From assembly GCF_964188355.1 (NCBI RefSeq), contig NC_134188.1, positions 27,644,467 to 27,708,466 on the forward strand: a stretch of DNA of 64,000 nt, read 5' to 3'. Below the pieces are notes generated by a model. That model saw nothing but the letters and a program-made list of their open reading frames with translations, searched no databases and was not told the DNA's origin. This document shows, piece after piece, positions 27,992 through 41,359 of the stretch. Both the position numbers and the translations under genes were made by a program. The DNA is from Buteo buteo (Eukaryota > Chordata > Aves > Accipitriformes > Accipitridae). Position 1 is the first letter of the stretch. Every line of letters starts with the position of its first letter.

Positions 27992-28282
27992 TAGAATCAC
28001 AGGATGGTTTGTGTTGGAAGGGACCTTAAATCATCTAATTTGACCCCCTCTGCCATGGACGGGGACACCTTCCACTAGACCAGGTTGCTCACAGCCCCAT
28101 CCAACCTGGCCTTGAACACTGCCAGGGATGGGGCAGCCACAACTTCTCTGGGCAACCTGTGCCAGTGCCTCACCACCCTCACTGTAAAGAAATTCTTCCT
28201 TATATCTAATATCTAAATCTACCCTCTTTCAGTTTATAACCTTTACCCCTCATCCTATCACCACACTCCCTGATAAAGAGTA
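27992..28282 (-). mobile_element. CR1 LINE 3' fragment
   Basis: The plus strand reads TAGAATCACAGGATGG, then GGAAGGGACCTTAAAT and ACTAGACCAGGTTGCTC, the reverse complement of the CR1 3' end, so the element lies on the minus strand. It is a typical 5'-truncated avian CR1 copy of about 290 bp covering only the extreme C-terminal and 3' untranslated region. It is not autonomous. The left edge is the element's 3' end; the right edge is approximate. Confidence 0.93.
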
Positions 28283-30618
28283 TAGCAGACAGTGATACAG
28301 GTATGGCAGAGATGTGCCCCCATCTCCTGGGACACTGGCTGGCGTGCTTTTCATTCACCAGTTATGCAAAACATACCAGCTCACCCTTTTTTTCCCCCAC
28401 CCTGTGCAGACACAGATTGAATGTCAGTGGAAAATAATTCCTTTAATGAGTGTGCTGGGATAGATCAGCTGACTGGGTTTGCTTCAGTAAATCTCATGGT
28501 CACACAGCCCTAAATGTGCAGCAGTGTCTGTCTAAGCCTTTCCGTTTATAGGACAGAGATGGGAGCCAAGAGGATGGAAATAAAGTGTTTGCAAGCAAAA
28601 GGCCATAGGGTTTAGAGGTGGAACAAGACTCTGCAGGGGAAATGGGCTGCGCTTGCAGGGAGGTTTGCAGGCTGGTTAGCAAGCACATATCCAGGCATGA
28701 AATGGAGCTGACCGAACATCCCTGCGTGCATCTGGTCAGTCTTCTGCGCAGAGGTCAGGGGTAGGACTGTGCTGTGCAATGAGCTCTGGGAGAAAAGCAC
28801 TGGGGTTCCTTCAGAAAGGCGAAGTGCCAGTGGGGCTGGGACCTGCCTTCCAGGTTGGGTTGGGGATGCAATGTCGGAGTGGTTACAAGAGGGATGCTGG
28901 AAGAGTGATCATCAAGTGCTCCTTGAGGCAGCCTGGCTCATCTCTCCAACCCCACATCTCACCAGCCTGTTGCACAGGAGCTGAAATCCAGCTCCGGAAT
29001 AAATCACAGCTGTCTCCGAGGCAGGGTGCAGCATTGGCTTTCCCTGGGCGAGCTGCCACGCCATGATAAAGCAGATCCTCCCTCAAAGGCAAGACCCTGA
29101 GCTGCTGCTCCTTGGGAAGCTGGCCTGTTGATGAATTGTGTCACTGAATAACATTTGCCTTTAATTCCCCCTTCATTCAGTAGATCCCTGTGGGAGGCAT
29201 CCTACCCTTAATAAAGGCGACATAAGGCACCTGGAAATGTGTGCATAGGCACTCAGATGCCTGGTAAATCACCACAGACAGGCTGTAATAATCATGACAG
29301 GCTCTAATTGCTCTGTCCTGGCTATATATATAGGGTAAAACTTATTGCTTCCGTTGGTTATTCCAATGCAAGGGGCTGTTAGAGCAGGTCTGAGTTACTC
29401 TGCAGGGATTTTCCTAACTGCTAGCAATTGCAAAGTCAGGAGAGGAGGGGATCTGAGCAGGAACTGCTCCTAATGTTTCATTTAAAATGTCCATTCCCTG
29501 AGCATGAAATGTTTCATGTCAGATCTGTAGGTGTTTTTCAGGTCGATCAGTAGGTTTCGCTGGCATTAGTACCGACACCACTGAGGCTGTCAGCTCCGAT
29601 CATGCACTGCATGGCTCAGGGCTCGCTGGCGACTGAGAAAATGTTTGGTCTCCATCCAGTTCAGATCGAACTAATTAAAGAAAATAAAACACTTCCCTAC
29701 AAGCCAAAACCTCCCTTTCTGGTTGGTGTTTGATGTGAGGCTGCAGTTTTGGATCAGACCTGAGTAGGAGACCATAAGTGTATTGCTGCAAGCCCCCTCT
29801 GATGGCTCTAGCCCTTTTTTTTTTCCAGTTGCTAGTGCCCTGTGGGAAGCCAGCCCTTCCCATCCCCTGCTAAAGATATTGCTTGCTGCTTGGGTTGGGC
29901 TGTGCACCCTGGCACATCCTTCAAGGACACATGGATGTGCCCCAGAAGCAGAAGATCTGGCACCTCGTGGAGTAGTGACTAACAGCTACAGCAAGGGAGG
30001 GCAGCACGTCCCTCTTCTCAATATACCCACCAATTCTGAAGCACATTGGGATACCCAGAAGATGCCTGTACTTTTGATTTTTTCCACCCAAAAGGACTGA
30101 CAATCCAGAATAGGGAAAAAAACAGTGCCCGGCAAATACTACCAACACCATCCTCCTGACACCAGGGCTTAAATTGCACATAGCCTGAGCCACCCGTGAC
30201 ACGGTACGTGGTGGGACGTGGCCTTTTCTTCTCTTTGCATCATTCAGAAATGCTCTGAGCTCCACATTGGCTCCAACGCTGGGTGCTAAAAGGGTTCTGT
30301 GACTGCAGGATTGGCCCCGCGGCTCCCTGGCTGTCCCTGGCTCTGTGGGGGGGTTTCTTCCACCAGCAAAGCTTGTAGAAAAGGGCTGCGAGGCGGGAAG
30401 AGAGGGACCATCGGAAAAAGATGGATTGGGACCCTGGCACCAAGGAGGACAAGTAAGGCTCCCCCGCCCCGACTCCGGGATGCCCCACGGCTGGCGGTGG
30501 CACCGGGTTCGCCCACAGAGCTGTGTCACCCACGCCGGTGGGTGAGCCACCAGGGACCCGGCACGAAGCCTCTGTGGTTTTGATAGTGGTCAAGGACGGA
30601 GGACAGGAGTTAAGGTCC
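28283..30618. other. Intergenic sequence, nothing recognised
   Basis: Unique sequence between two CR1 fragments. I see no exon, RNA gene or repeat in it that I can support. Confidence 0.5.
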
Positions 30619-30752
30619 CCTTCAAAGCCAGGCTGGATGGGGCTTTGAGCAACCCGGTCTAGTGGAAGGTGTCCCTGGGATTGGACTAGATGGTCTTTAA
30701 ATGTCCCTTCTAACCCAAACCATTCCGTGACTTTATGATTCTATGATTTTAT
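30619..30752 (+). mobile_element. Short CR1 LINE 3' fragment
   Basis: The plus strand reads GCCAGGCTGGATGGGGCTTTGAGCA in two parts, then TCTAGTGGAAGGTGTCCCTG, and ends in ATGATTCTATGATT, the diagnostic CR1 3' terminus. This is a severely 5'-truncated copy of about 130 bp in plus orientation. Confidence 0.92.
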
Positions 30753-33700
30753 ATGAGAGAGCTGCTCTAATTCCCTCCTGTCCTACGCTCTTCCTGGAAG
30801 TTTTTCCTGCAGATCCCGGCTGCTCCCTGCCTCTCTTTCCCTCCCTGCATGGAAAGAGATGAAGGTTCAGAGAGTCCTCATGGCAACCGGGATTTGGGCA
30901 GTCTGCAGAACCCTTTTCAAGAGAAGAGGAGCCTGTAGGTGCTTCAAAAAGAAGGAGAAGGACTCCCTCTCTCTGCCCTCTAGCAGAACAGCAGCATTGA
31001 CCGAGCTTTTAAAATGAAACCTGAAAAGACATATGGGATCTCGCAGCATGCTGCCCAATTTGGGTCCTCAGCATCTGAAGGGGCATGGGATTATCTATGC
31101 TATCATCACCTTCTTTCTAGTCTTAACTCTAATAAATCAGATTTTAAATAATACTTTGCAGAGCCTGAGTGTCTTTCTTAGCAGGATGAACCAGGAGAGA
31201 AAACACATGCTGGGTCCCAAGGCATCACTCACATTTGTGCTCCCCTCTGCTAGATGCTGGGCAGAAGTAACCCTAATTCACAGAAATCCACCCCATTACC
31301 CCCAAAATAAACTGATATTAGAGCCAGGGGTATTGCAGCCAGGAGGATTACTCTCTGCTTACAGCTCGGGGTGGGCTCTGAAAGTGCCCAAGATATATCA
31401 CAATTTGCAGCAGAAGACTTAACGCCGCCGGGGGAAAATACCTTCACAAGTTCCCATCAGCTCGGGGCCAGCGCTTGCCGGGGGAAAGACTGCAGCCCCC
31501 CTGTTCTGCCCCCCCAAACCTGTCGCATCGGAGCAGCATCAGCCCTTCAGGGCCACGGTTGCCCGTGATCGTGTCACCCTGCCAGAGCGGGTAGAGGCTG
31601 GGTGAGTGCCCAGCTTGCTTTAGCATCCCTTGTGCTGGGGGGTCACAGATCTGGCTGCCCCCTCCTGGGAAGGCCAGCAGTGTGTGTTGTCCCCAAAATG
31701 TTCCCTTAACGACACAACACCCTGCACCAACCGAGCAGCACATCGGGGAGTCGTGGGGGAGTGTCGTTGGGGCTATAAGCACGGCTGGGAGATTAATCCG
31801 CAGAGGGCACAGCGATCCCACACTGTTAAATGGGAATGGTGTTTCCATGCAGGCAAAGCCAGGTCCCTGCAAAATCAGCGCCTGTTCCTCTTCCTGCCAG
31901 GCTCCTCTCCAATGTCAGCAGAATCATCTGCTGACAACTATGTAGATTCCACGAGCAGTTTTTACCACCAAGAATAATTTACCACTGGGCTAGCTACCCC
32001 AGGGATGCTGAGAGCTCTCTTCCATCACCGGGAGCCCGCAAGCATTTGCAGAGCCAATGCAATGAGCAGTGAGCCGACCCCAGCTTCAGGAATCAGCTGG
32101 AAAAGAGAAAGCCAAGACAAGGATGCAGGGCAGAGGATGGGAGAGAGGATGGTCCCATCAAGAAGTAACAAAAAGAAAATATTCCCTGTGAAATGTGGTG
32201 CCTGCGTCCATCTTTGCTTCATTTTTTCCTTCCTGGCCCCAGCCAGCCTTGTTACCTCACCTGGCTCAGAGATACACATCCCTTATGGTATCCCTGGCAC
32301 TAGAAACAACCCCAAGAGCTCCTGCACCAGCCCGTGGCCCTTCTCATCCTGCGTCCCCCTGCTCAGAACCTCCGCTGTCACATCGTGCCTCTGTCCTTCC
32401 ACCCTGCACCAGTACAGGAGAGGCATAAATATTTCACTCTGCACAGATAAACTGCTTGTTCCTAATGTCTATATGAAACTTTGGTTACACCAGACAAAGA
32501 CAAGCAGAAGTAAAACAAATCAGTCATAGCCACTTGGTTATGAAAAAAAATGCAGTTACAACTAAATCAAGGAAAAAACTAAGCTTCGGGCAGCTCGAGA
32601 CAAGTTAAGACAAAGCAGGACTGGCAAACCCCATTCCCGCGGTCCTACAAACCCAGCACAAAGCCAGCAACCCGGCCCTAGCGGTGGCAATGCTGCTTTT
32701 CCTGGGCTATAGCACCCATACCAGAGAAGAAGGAGCCCATGCAAGACCTTCGTCAGGTCTGTGAACGCTTCGTGCCCGGTCCCTGGTGGCTCACCCAGCA
32801 GGGTGAGAGAGTAGGAGCTGCTCCCTCCGGAATCTGCAGGCAGCCCCCGGCCGGGAGCCGAGGCAGAAAGCCACGGGTGGGAGCAATATCGTCCCCTCTG
32901 TGGAACGATAATTCCATCTTTTTCCAATGGTCTCTCTTGCCTTGGGTCAGTCTTTTCCATGTGCTTCACTGACACTTACAGCCTGGAAAGTCCTCCTAAA
33001 TATAATTGTTCTCCCAAGTGCAGGCATCAGCTCCACCAGGGATCAGAGAGAGCCCAGAGACAGCAGCACAGGGATCGTGCTGTTTCTTGTGGTTTTATGG
33101 CACTTTTTGAAGCATGGGAAGCTGTCGGCCACGGCTACATGCAGACAGAACTGTATTCCCAGTGCAGGATTCAGAGCGTGGGACTGGGGCTGGGACAAGC
33201 AAGAGAAACGCTGGTCGCAGTCAAGGCTGGGGGAGGTTTTCGCCTTGATCTCACCCCCGAGGATAGCGATCGTGCCCATCCAGGGATGCAGGGATGACAT
33301 CAAGGCACACAATTTTCTGTTTATCTGAAGCAAGAGCACTGAGGTTCTCCAGCTAATGAGAAAACACGGGTGACGAGGTCCTACGGGACCTGCTGGAAAA
33401 CATTGTGCCGTGACGTCTAGCGCTTCTCTGAAACCTCATGTCCACGAGAATTTATTTGCGCCAACTCTACATCAGTCCTGTGGTGCCAAGATGATTCCTG
33501 CAGGGCTTTTTGGGTGTCTCCCCACCCTGGTGACCCACCTGCCACTTCATAGCCCCTTCCACGCAGCGACCACGGACCCTCCTGCAAATGCTGTGGCTCG
33601 ACCTGCCATCAGGAAAGCTTGAGGCAGCGGCAAATTGCTTCATTCAAAGGTACGTGGTGACTCAGTGGCAGAGCCCAGAGTGGACTCGTCATGCATCCCA

Positions 33701-36700
33701 CATTTTATGAACTTGCCTCCAGCAGGTCCAATTATTCTATTAGCTGGAATTAAGGAGAAAATAATTGTTAAATAGTTAATTCATCAAGACAGGTACTGTC
33801 ACAGTGACTGAAGATATATCTGAATTTGGGGGTGTGTTTGAAAAATGAAGACAAAAATGGGGGAAAATCAACTAAGCAGTTTGTTTTGATGTCTTTAAAT
33901 GTTTTCATTTTCTTTGCCTGAAAATTATATTTGAGGCTACATTAAGCCCTTTTTTACTTCAGAACAATACTGAAATAAAAAAAAGAAACAAAATGTTTCC
34001 TTAAAATTAAGTGTTGTAGATTTCTCTTTTGGCTAGAAAATTGCCCCTTCTGATTTCATTTGTCCCAAAAGAACAATGAATTTGATCTCCTGGAGTGATT
34101 CTTGGGACAAAAACTCTACTCCTCCCAAAGCTGTGCCTGTAACATCAGAGAGGGTTTGTACATCTCCTCCATCGTCAACCGACTGCCATTTCTAGCAAGT
34201 AATTCTTCCCACCATGGGCACATAGGAAACATCTAACGTTTCATTTTGAAAGCCACATGAGTGGTGGAGGGTCCTGATGTCCTACAGATACTTCCACCAC
34301 CACTGAGGCCACTAAAATTTACTGCACTGGGGTGTCTCCCCGGTTTGCAGAGGAGGGAGGAGAAAACGGCTTCATCCATACCCAGCACCCGATACCTGCC
34401 AACATCTGGCTGCTCATCACTCATCAGACCCTTGCTCCAGACCAGTGAGTAGCCCCCAGCAACCCCCACATGGGTTCAGCTCTCTGCACGCCCAGAGATG
34501 GGGCTGACCCTATCCCAGGGGACCTGATTTTGTGACCTTGGTGACCACATCGGTGGCTTCCCGGACATGTGGGTGCTGCACACATCAGTTCGCCTTTGTT
34601 TTAATGGAGTTGGGCTAAGAGCTTTCCACCAATGTGGCAAGAGTAGACTGGAAACGTGAAGCACCAGCTCTCAGGCCTCTTTTAGCTCCCCTGCTAGTTG
34701 CTATGTGGGAAGTTTGTACTAGGAGTCCCACTACAGACACATGCTCAAAGCAGAGGCACGGGGTCCATGGAAGAGATGGAGAAATAGCTTTTCTCTAACT
34801 CCTGCCACTGTGTCCAGACAGAGAATGGGAAAGGGTTAAAAAAAATTTAAAAGTTGAAAAATAAAACCAATCAGGAATAAAAAATGGAGACAAAGAGATG
34901 CTCATGGGGGATTCCTGAAAAAAATGTGAAATCAAACCTGGAAATGCGGTATTGGAGGGTATTCATGAATCAAGGTGAACAGGAGACACCAAACATTCTG
35001 CATTTTACACCTCATCACAAGTGCGTTCACTGAGAAAACAGATTCCTGTGCCACTGCGATTTCCCACATGGATGCTGTGTCTCTGAAGAGGTGCCAGGGA
35101 GTTCTCCTAGAAAAGGACCACAAAGGGAGTGCTTGTTAGGTGGGTTACAGCTCGCAGACACAGCGCTAAAGGAGGCTGCTGGGGCAGGAAACATGGGCTT
35201 GAACAGAAACTGAGATTTTGGATCTGGAGATCTTGCAGCTGTCTCCACCGGGGGGCAAATTTGGCTTGTTTACAAATTGTACAATGTACAAATTCCAGTT
35301 TCTCCACAATTTTGTGTGTCCAGCACACAGCTTTGCCATTGGAAACTGCAGTCAACAATAACCACAGCTGGGTATTAACGTATCCAACAGATACCTGTGC
35401 CCTTGGAAGTTTAGGATGAGCGTTTCCCTTTAACTAAACTACAGCCCTTGATTCACGTCCTGAACTATTCAAAGCTCAGGAGCTGCCTTTCATTCTTTGC
35501 TGCTTCTTCTCTATGTTCGGGCAGCAAATGAGCTTGAAATAAATCTCAGCTGGATGGGGCTGAGCCAGATCCATGCAGGAGAGGAGAAGGGCGCCTGTAA
35601 GAGGCTTCCATTCACACATGTCTTCCTAACCACAGCATCCCCCTGGGTACCAAACCAGGAGTGATCACAGGGGGATACAGGTCTTGTCGTCAAACCCGAC
35701 AGAGTCCAGAAGTGCAAATGATTTTAAAGACTGAATTTTAAAGCTGCTTGTGCATGGCTGGTAAACATCCAGCATCCCCCTGAAAGTAATCAGGAGTGAA
35801 ACAACGGTCCTCATTCATCTAATCCTCCTACCCCACCTCTCCCACGCATGCCCAACCACCTCTGCCCCACGCTGAACAAGAGACCTTGTGTGCAAAACCA
35901 AATTCATCAGCACCGATGCCTCCTCCAGTGTTGCAAACAGCCTGTCAAACCCCAGGTGCTATGCAAGAAATGTTTAATTTGCTGTGTGTTGGGCCAAGAG
36001 CATGAACAGTGCTGCCTTTGGGCAGCCCGGTAGCTGGAGGTGAAAAGAGAAGCAGTTCGTGCATCTCCTCCTGCTGTGGGACACAGACAGCTCCTTGCTT
36101 AAAGCAAAATTTGGGCATCCATACTGGAGAAGGGTCATCGATCATGGTCCTGTGGTGCTAGGGGCTGCAAAAACACAAAGCAAGAACCTGTTCCTGCCTG
36201 GGGTTTATGACAGACTGACCAGAAGGTGGGAGAGAAGACAAGGACACAGAGGGGTGCTCTGTGGCTGTGAGGACCATGTAGCCTCCCTGGCCATGAGATC
36301 CATCTCTGCTGGATGAGATTTGAGCTGGGTAATCACAGGGGCTCTGCCCTGCTTAGGTACAGCTGGCAAAGAGCAGCTCAGCATCCTGCGGTACCAGCCC
36401 TCCGGGCAGTTTATCTGTCCAGGGAGTGAGAAGATGCCTCTGTGACTCCCTATAAAGTGCTCGGTGTCCTTTCAGAGAAGGAAAGCAGCACAAACCAGCG
36501 GTGCAGGATGCCTGGCCCTGGTTCTGCCCCACGCTTGCTCTCTGTGCCTCAGTTTCCCCAAGTCTTAACCCAGACAATCAGCTTTGCCCAACTTCATAAA
36601 ATGTTTGGACATCTGCAGATGCAGATCTTCTGTGATGAGTCAGATCTTCCCTTGTGTGACTCAGCTCACAGATGCTGAGTCCTGCATCACCGTGATCATC

Positions 36701-38826
36701 TCCCACTGAACAGCTACAGAGCTTCCTCTGCTCCAGGATCCGTATTTGCTATTCTTACTGCAGCAACACAGCCACAGACGCCTCCTGAGAGCCTGACTAT
36801 TCCCACGACTCAATACTTCTGTGAGTTTCTAGACCCATGTGGGAAGACTGGGAAAAAGACCTTTCTAGATTAAACATTTCTGTTAGCAATACAGGGGTCA
36901 TCGCAACATCTTCATCAGCGTGTTATGAATGAATATAACTTCTGGTCTATGAATGATGTAAGAGAGAGACAAAGGCCAGGGTATATTTACCTGCAGTGGC
37001 CAAGCTGCTGCCAATGCCCACAGTAGCTAATTTAACTATAGGGACAGCCAAAAGGCATTTCGACCCGCTCCGTCCCATCCCAGTTACCTCTCAAAGCCTT
37101 CAGGTTCCCGGTGGCCAGGACACCAGCTGAGCATAACAAGACTCAGCCACATGCACACTCAAACCCTGCAAGATTTGCTGTGTCCAACGGCCAGAGGGTG
37201 ATTTGTGAGGAAGAAGCAAAGAAGAAACAGTTGCAATGGCTGGATGGATTTTTTTGTGCTTTCAGTGAAGACTGCAGCAGCTGTGGTTAATTCTAAAATG
37301 GGAAATAGAGAAAAGTTCATTGGCCGATCGACAACTTTCCTCCCTGCAAGTTATAAAAGAAGGAAAATGGAAATCTAACAGTGGCTTTCGCTTCTAAAAT
37401 TAACATAATTCTCCCTGACACAAGAATGCGGCTCTGCAATACCAACAGCACAAACCCTGGCACTCTGGCAGGACAAAGATCTGACCCTGGAAAAGTCTTT
37501 AATGTGTGGATGCAGCCCATTGACATCTGGAGCAAAATGCTAGCGGCCCCTTCTAAAGATTACACTAGCAGGCGTCGCTCTGCAAGAATGCATCAGGGTT
37601 GCATCATGTGGGCTCCTTGAATTTTCCAGAAATCCTGCCTACCTCCTCTTCCCTGCCAAGTTTTCACTGAAAATCTATACAGTAGCCAGGAAATACACAC
37701 TGAAATTCTCTGCTGGCATATTTTAAACAGGCAGGAGTATTTAGACTAAGCATAGTATGTGGTTTTTGATGCCGGGACATATGTAAGATGTCCCTTTTTG
37801 CTAAGGGTCCCACATGCAGAACCAGTATTCTGGGACATAGGAAACTTCAGACAGAGAGAAATACATGGTTAAATTTATTAAACATTACCTGTGACACTAT
37901 GCATCTATCATGCACTGCAAAACGACATCAGAAGTGGCACTAAAGTTGCAAAAAGCACTAAAAAGCTTGAGAAGGCCAAACTAAGTTCCAATGGGTAACT
38001 CTCACTTGAGCTCAACCACTCTTATGACACAGAGAGCAAAGAAACTCTCACATGCCTTATCTCTGTTCTCATCAACGCACGCTCCATCCTCCACCAGCCA
38101 GTCCCCTTGCCTTGGAGACTGGTCTTGGCCTTTTGCAGATACGTCCTAAACTGCCACAAGGGTTATGCTTCCTGACCCAGTTTGGACCTACGTGAAGGGA
38201 CCCGACCGGCGTGACATTTGCCTGCCATGGGGGTGCATTCTGTCAACCCAAGCAAAGATGCAGCAGCTCCGATCTAGACACAAACTGGTGTGGTCACACC
38301 AGATCAGCACAACAAGGTCACCAGGGTTGGGGCAATCAAGAGCCTCTGGTCCCTGGACCCGGGGAAGGATGAAGCCCCTTCTCCTGTTGTATCTCTCTGG
38401 GCAGCTTTTCTGCTGCTTCTGTCAGAGCAGAAGAGACAAAGAGGCTGCCAAGCCCCTTCCCAAGCATCCCTTTGCTTACATATCCGCAACACGTGGGTGA
38501 TGAGAAATGTACACGCCATTTACTCCTGCTGGACCGCTGCCCGGTGCAGAGGGGGGGTGCTGAGCCCAGCATGTCTTTCCTCAGATTCATCTCTCCCCTC
38601 CTCCTTTCCTGCCTTAAAACTGGTGCATCAAGCACCCCGAAGTCCACAACGCAGCAAAACCCCCAGCCCTCTCCTGCATTCGCCCCCCCCCCAGCATCAC
38701 CAGTAGCAGAGTTTTGCAGCTCGGCTTGCTGGGGACCTGATTTCCAACAACCAAGCCACTTTGAGGGACATCGGTAAGATTGGCGAGGCAGGCAGTTGTG
38801 TAACTTGGGTGCCTACGCACAAGCGG
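30753..38826. other. Intergenic sequence with AT-rich patches, no recognised genes
   Basis: No exon is recognised. An AT-rich stretch at about 33.7-34.1 kb (AATTATTCTATTAGC style) and another at about 34.83-34.93 kb stand out from the surrounding composition and could be conserved non-coding elements, but I cannot test conservation. An AP-1/MARE motif cluster sits at 36636-36686. Confidence 0.5.
36636..36686. promoter_or_regulatory. Cluster of three AP-1/MARE-like motifs
   Basis: TGAGTCA at 36636-36642, TGACTCAGC at 36657-36665 and TGCTGAGTCCTGCA (imperfect MARE) at 36673-36686 lie within 51 bp. The first two cores start 21 bp apart, the same spacing as the pair at 21258. This is a plausible AP-1 or small-MAF-dependent enhancer between two divergent promoters. 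Function is inferred from motif density only. Confidence 0.35.
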
Positions 38827-38868
38827 GTGTGCACACGCGTGCACACGCGTGCACACGCGTGCGCACGC
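38827..38868. repeat. 42 bp alternating purine-pyrimidine tract with a 10 bp tandem repeat
   Basis: The decamer GCACACGCGT is repeated three times without change (38831-38860), flanked by GTGT and GCGCACGC. The whole 42 bp is a perfect alternation of purine and pyrimidine, mostly GC and AC/GT steps, which is the classic Z-DNA-forming pattern. It is also rich in CpG. Confidence 0.9.
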
Positions 38869-41359
38869 TGAACCCGCCCCGCTGCCCGCCCCAGAGCAGC
38901 GATGTGCTGGAAGCAGAAGATTGGCTGGCGGAGGATCTCTTTCCAAGCAAGGGTCGGTTTTAGGGGCGTTTCTGTTCCTTCGGCTGGCTCCAGAATAAAT
39001 GGTTTCCTTTTACATCCCGTTTCCTCAGAAGAGGCCTGAAAAATTGCTGCGCTGCAGGGGAGGGGGAGCATGTGGGTCTGCGCCTCCTCTCAGCTTTCTG
39101 ACAGCTTCAACCAAACTTAAAGGAGAGGCAGAGAGCTCAAAACTTTGAAGTTCCCATATGCTTCTTGAAAACAGGCAGCCAGGAAGAGCTTTAACATCGC
39201 AGCGGACGGGAATTCAGCTTTTTAACGAGACGTCAGAGATTCCCCTTTGCAGCCCCACTCTGTGCATGACTGAGCAGACAGACCACCCTGGTCCTGGGCC
39301 GCCTTTGCTCGTATTTTGTAATAAAGGGTCAAAAACTGGAAATGGCGCATTCCTTGCTGCCTGCCTCAGCCTCCTCACAGTGGGGAAACTGAAGCTACGG
39401 CGTCCCAAATCACCGGTCTGGCCCCGCTCTCGCAGCCTGCCCTTGAGACAGCCCTGGCGTTCGTGGGGCTGACGTGGCTGAAAAACTAACCACTTTCTTT
39501 TTCTTTCGGTTAATTTTCGGGTGGATCCAGACGGTCCCAGTCACTGCGAGGCAGAAGGGAGGGGGGTGAGGACTGAATATCACCAGTCCAAGGCAGCACA
39601 TCCAGCCACAGAAGCGTGCCCCCGAGTCCCGCGTCTTGTTGGTTTGCCACGATCCCAAACCAGAGCTCCTGTATCAGTGTAGAAAGAGCACGGGACCTGG
39701 CAACCACGTGCGTCCTCCCAGCTTGCCACCCAGGGATGGCAAACTGCTGCCCTGGAGCTGTGGCTGTCCACAGGGACCCCATCTCCTCCCCCCGTAGCCT
39801 GGCTCCCGGGAAGGTACGGGATGCAGGGGTTTGCAATCCGACCTGCCGTCACCCGCGCTGGACCTCCGCCGAGGCCTCGCAGATGTCATTCTTTCCACCC
39901 AAAAGCACCAGAGGAATTTCCCCCTGCCTCGATGTGTTGGCAGGAGACCCTGTGGATTTTGAACTTTTCTCCGGGAGTATTAAACAGGGATTACAAAGCG
40001 GGATCAAGGGAGTCTCTCTCCTCTGTGCCCTGTGGGAAAGCTGGAGCTGTGGCCTCGCTAGCCTGTCCTTCCCTGTTTGTGCATCACAGCATACCTGTGT
40101 GATACCACGGATGGAGAATTTGCCCCCCTCCAGGGCAATCACAGTTCTTTTTCCTCTGCCTTCTTCTCCTCCATCACATCTGCTGAAGAAGCAAAAGCTG
40201 ACCAGTGCTTTGCAGAGGATGCGTGCATCCTTAGGCTGAATTTGCAACTTCAGGGCATCTAAACCCACCCGGTGACCTCCCAAAAAGCCAGGGGCCGGCA
40301 TCCCCAGCTCTGGGCACAGCAGGCTAGCAGAGACGAGTTTGGCTCGTCGCTGCTGCAGACCAGACGGGCCAGGGCACAGATCCACGGGACGCTCAGCCTT
40401 TCAGCTTCACTGCCGTCCTTTGTGTGCCGTCTATTCAGATAAAGCTGGTCCCTTCCAGCTCCAGCCAAACTGGGACCCGGGCACGGCCACAAGCCAGAGA
40501 GGGGAAAAAGGGCTGTGATTCTGCCGGAGTCCAAGACATCGCTACCTGCAAAGCCATCGCTCCGTGATGCCTGGAGCTGCGTGAACAAGTTCAGAGCGGC
40601 AAAGGAGGATGTTACAAGGGGAAAACTAAAGCACCGATCCTGAACTTGCCCTTGAGCTGAGCAGAGAAGCAGAATCCCCCCAAAGGCTTTGTATGTGCGT
40701 ACCCAGAGAACCAGGCGAACTCTGACTAGCTCTGGATAGGGAGCGATTCCCTCACCCAACACATGTTTGATTTGCCTGGAGGTGAGGCCGTGGTGTTTGA
40801 GTGCTACTGGGAATTCACCTGAGACTGGAGTCATGCTGGCTGCCACCATCCATGGCTCCTCACACGGCTCTGGGAGATGACCGCAGGCTGGATCCCTCCA
40901 TCGGCCACGGCTGCTTCCAGGCTCCATCCAGACCTGTTTTGCTCTGGTTTGGGGAAGAGATTTGGCTGGTGAAACTGAGACACGTGCAAGATCCTCAGCA
41001 ATCCCAGACAGATCAGTGATAACACCGCTCCTGGGGCTGCCCTGGGAAGCTCTGACAAATGGTCTGGGGAGGCTTGAACTGATTTGACAAGGTTTGAGCT
41101 GACCGAGGGAGGGTTTCTTTAAGGCTGGTTCACCTTGTCTGTCATTAGGTGAGAAAACGATGCCCAGCAGATGTGGGCAGGAGAAGCAGAAGCGGTGCAG
41201 AGGCAGGGGAGCATTCACACCAGTGCTGCCTTTGTCTCACCCTTGCAGGCAGGTGCGATAACGCTGTCACCAGGATGGGGGATGTGCAAATTTGGGAATT
41301 TGACTCTATCAGGGAGTGTCCCAGACTGACTGCATCCTCTGCAGGAAGAATAGATGCAT
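38869..41359. other. Intergenic sequence, no recognised gene
   Basis: It contains the longest open frame outside the two genes (minus strand, 40259-41218, 319 codons). Its translation has no recognisable domain, and I regard it as a probable chance frame. Nothing else could be supported. Confidence 0.45.
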
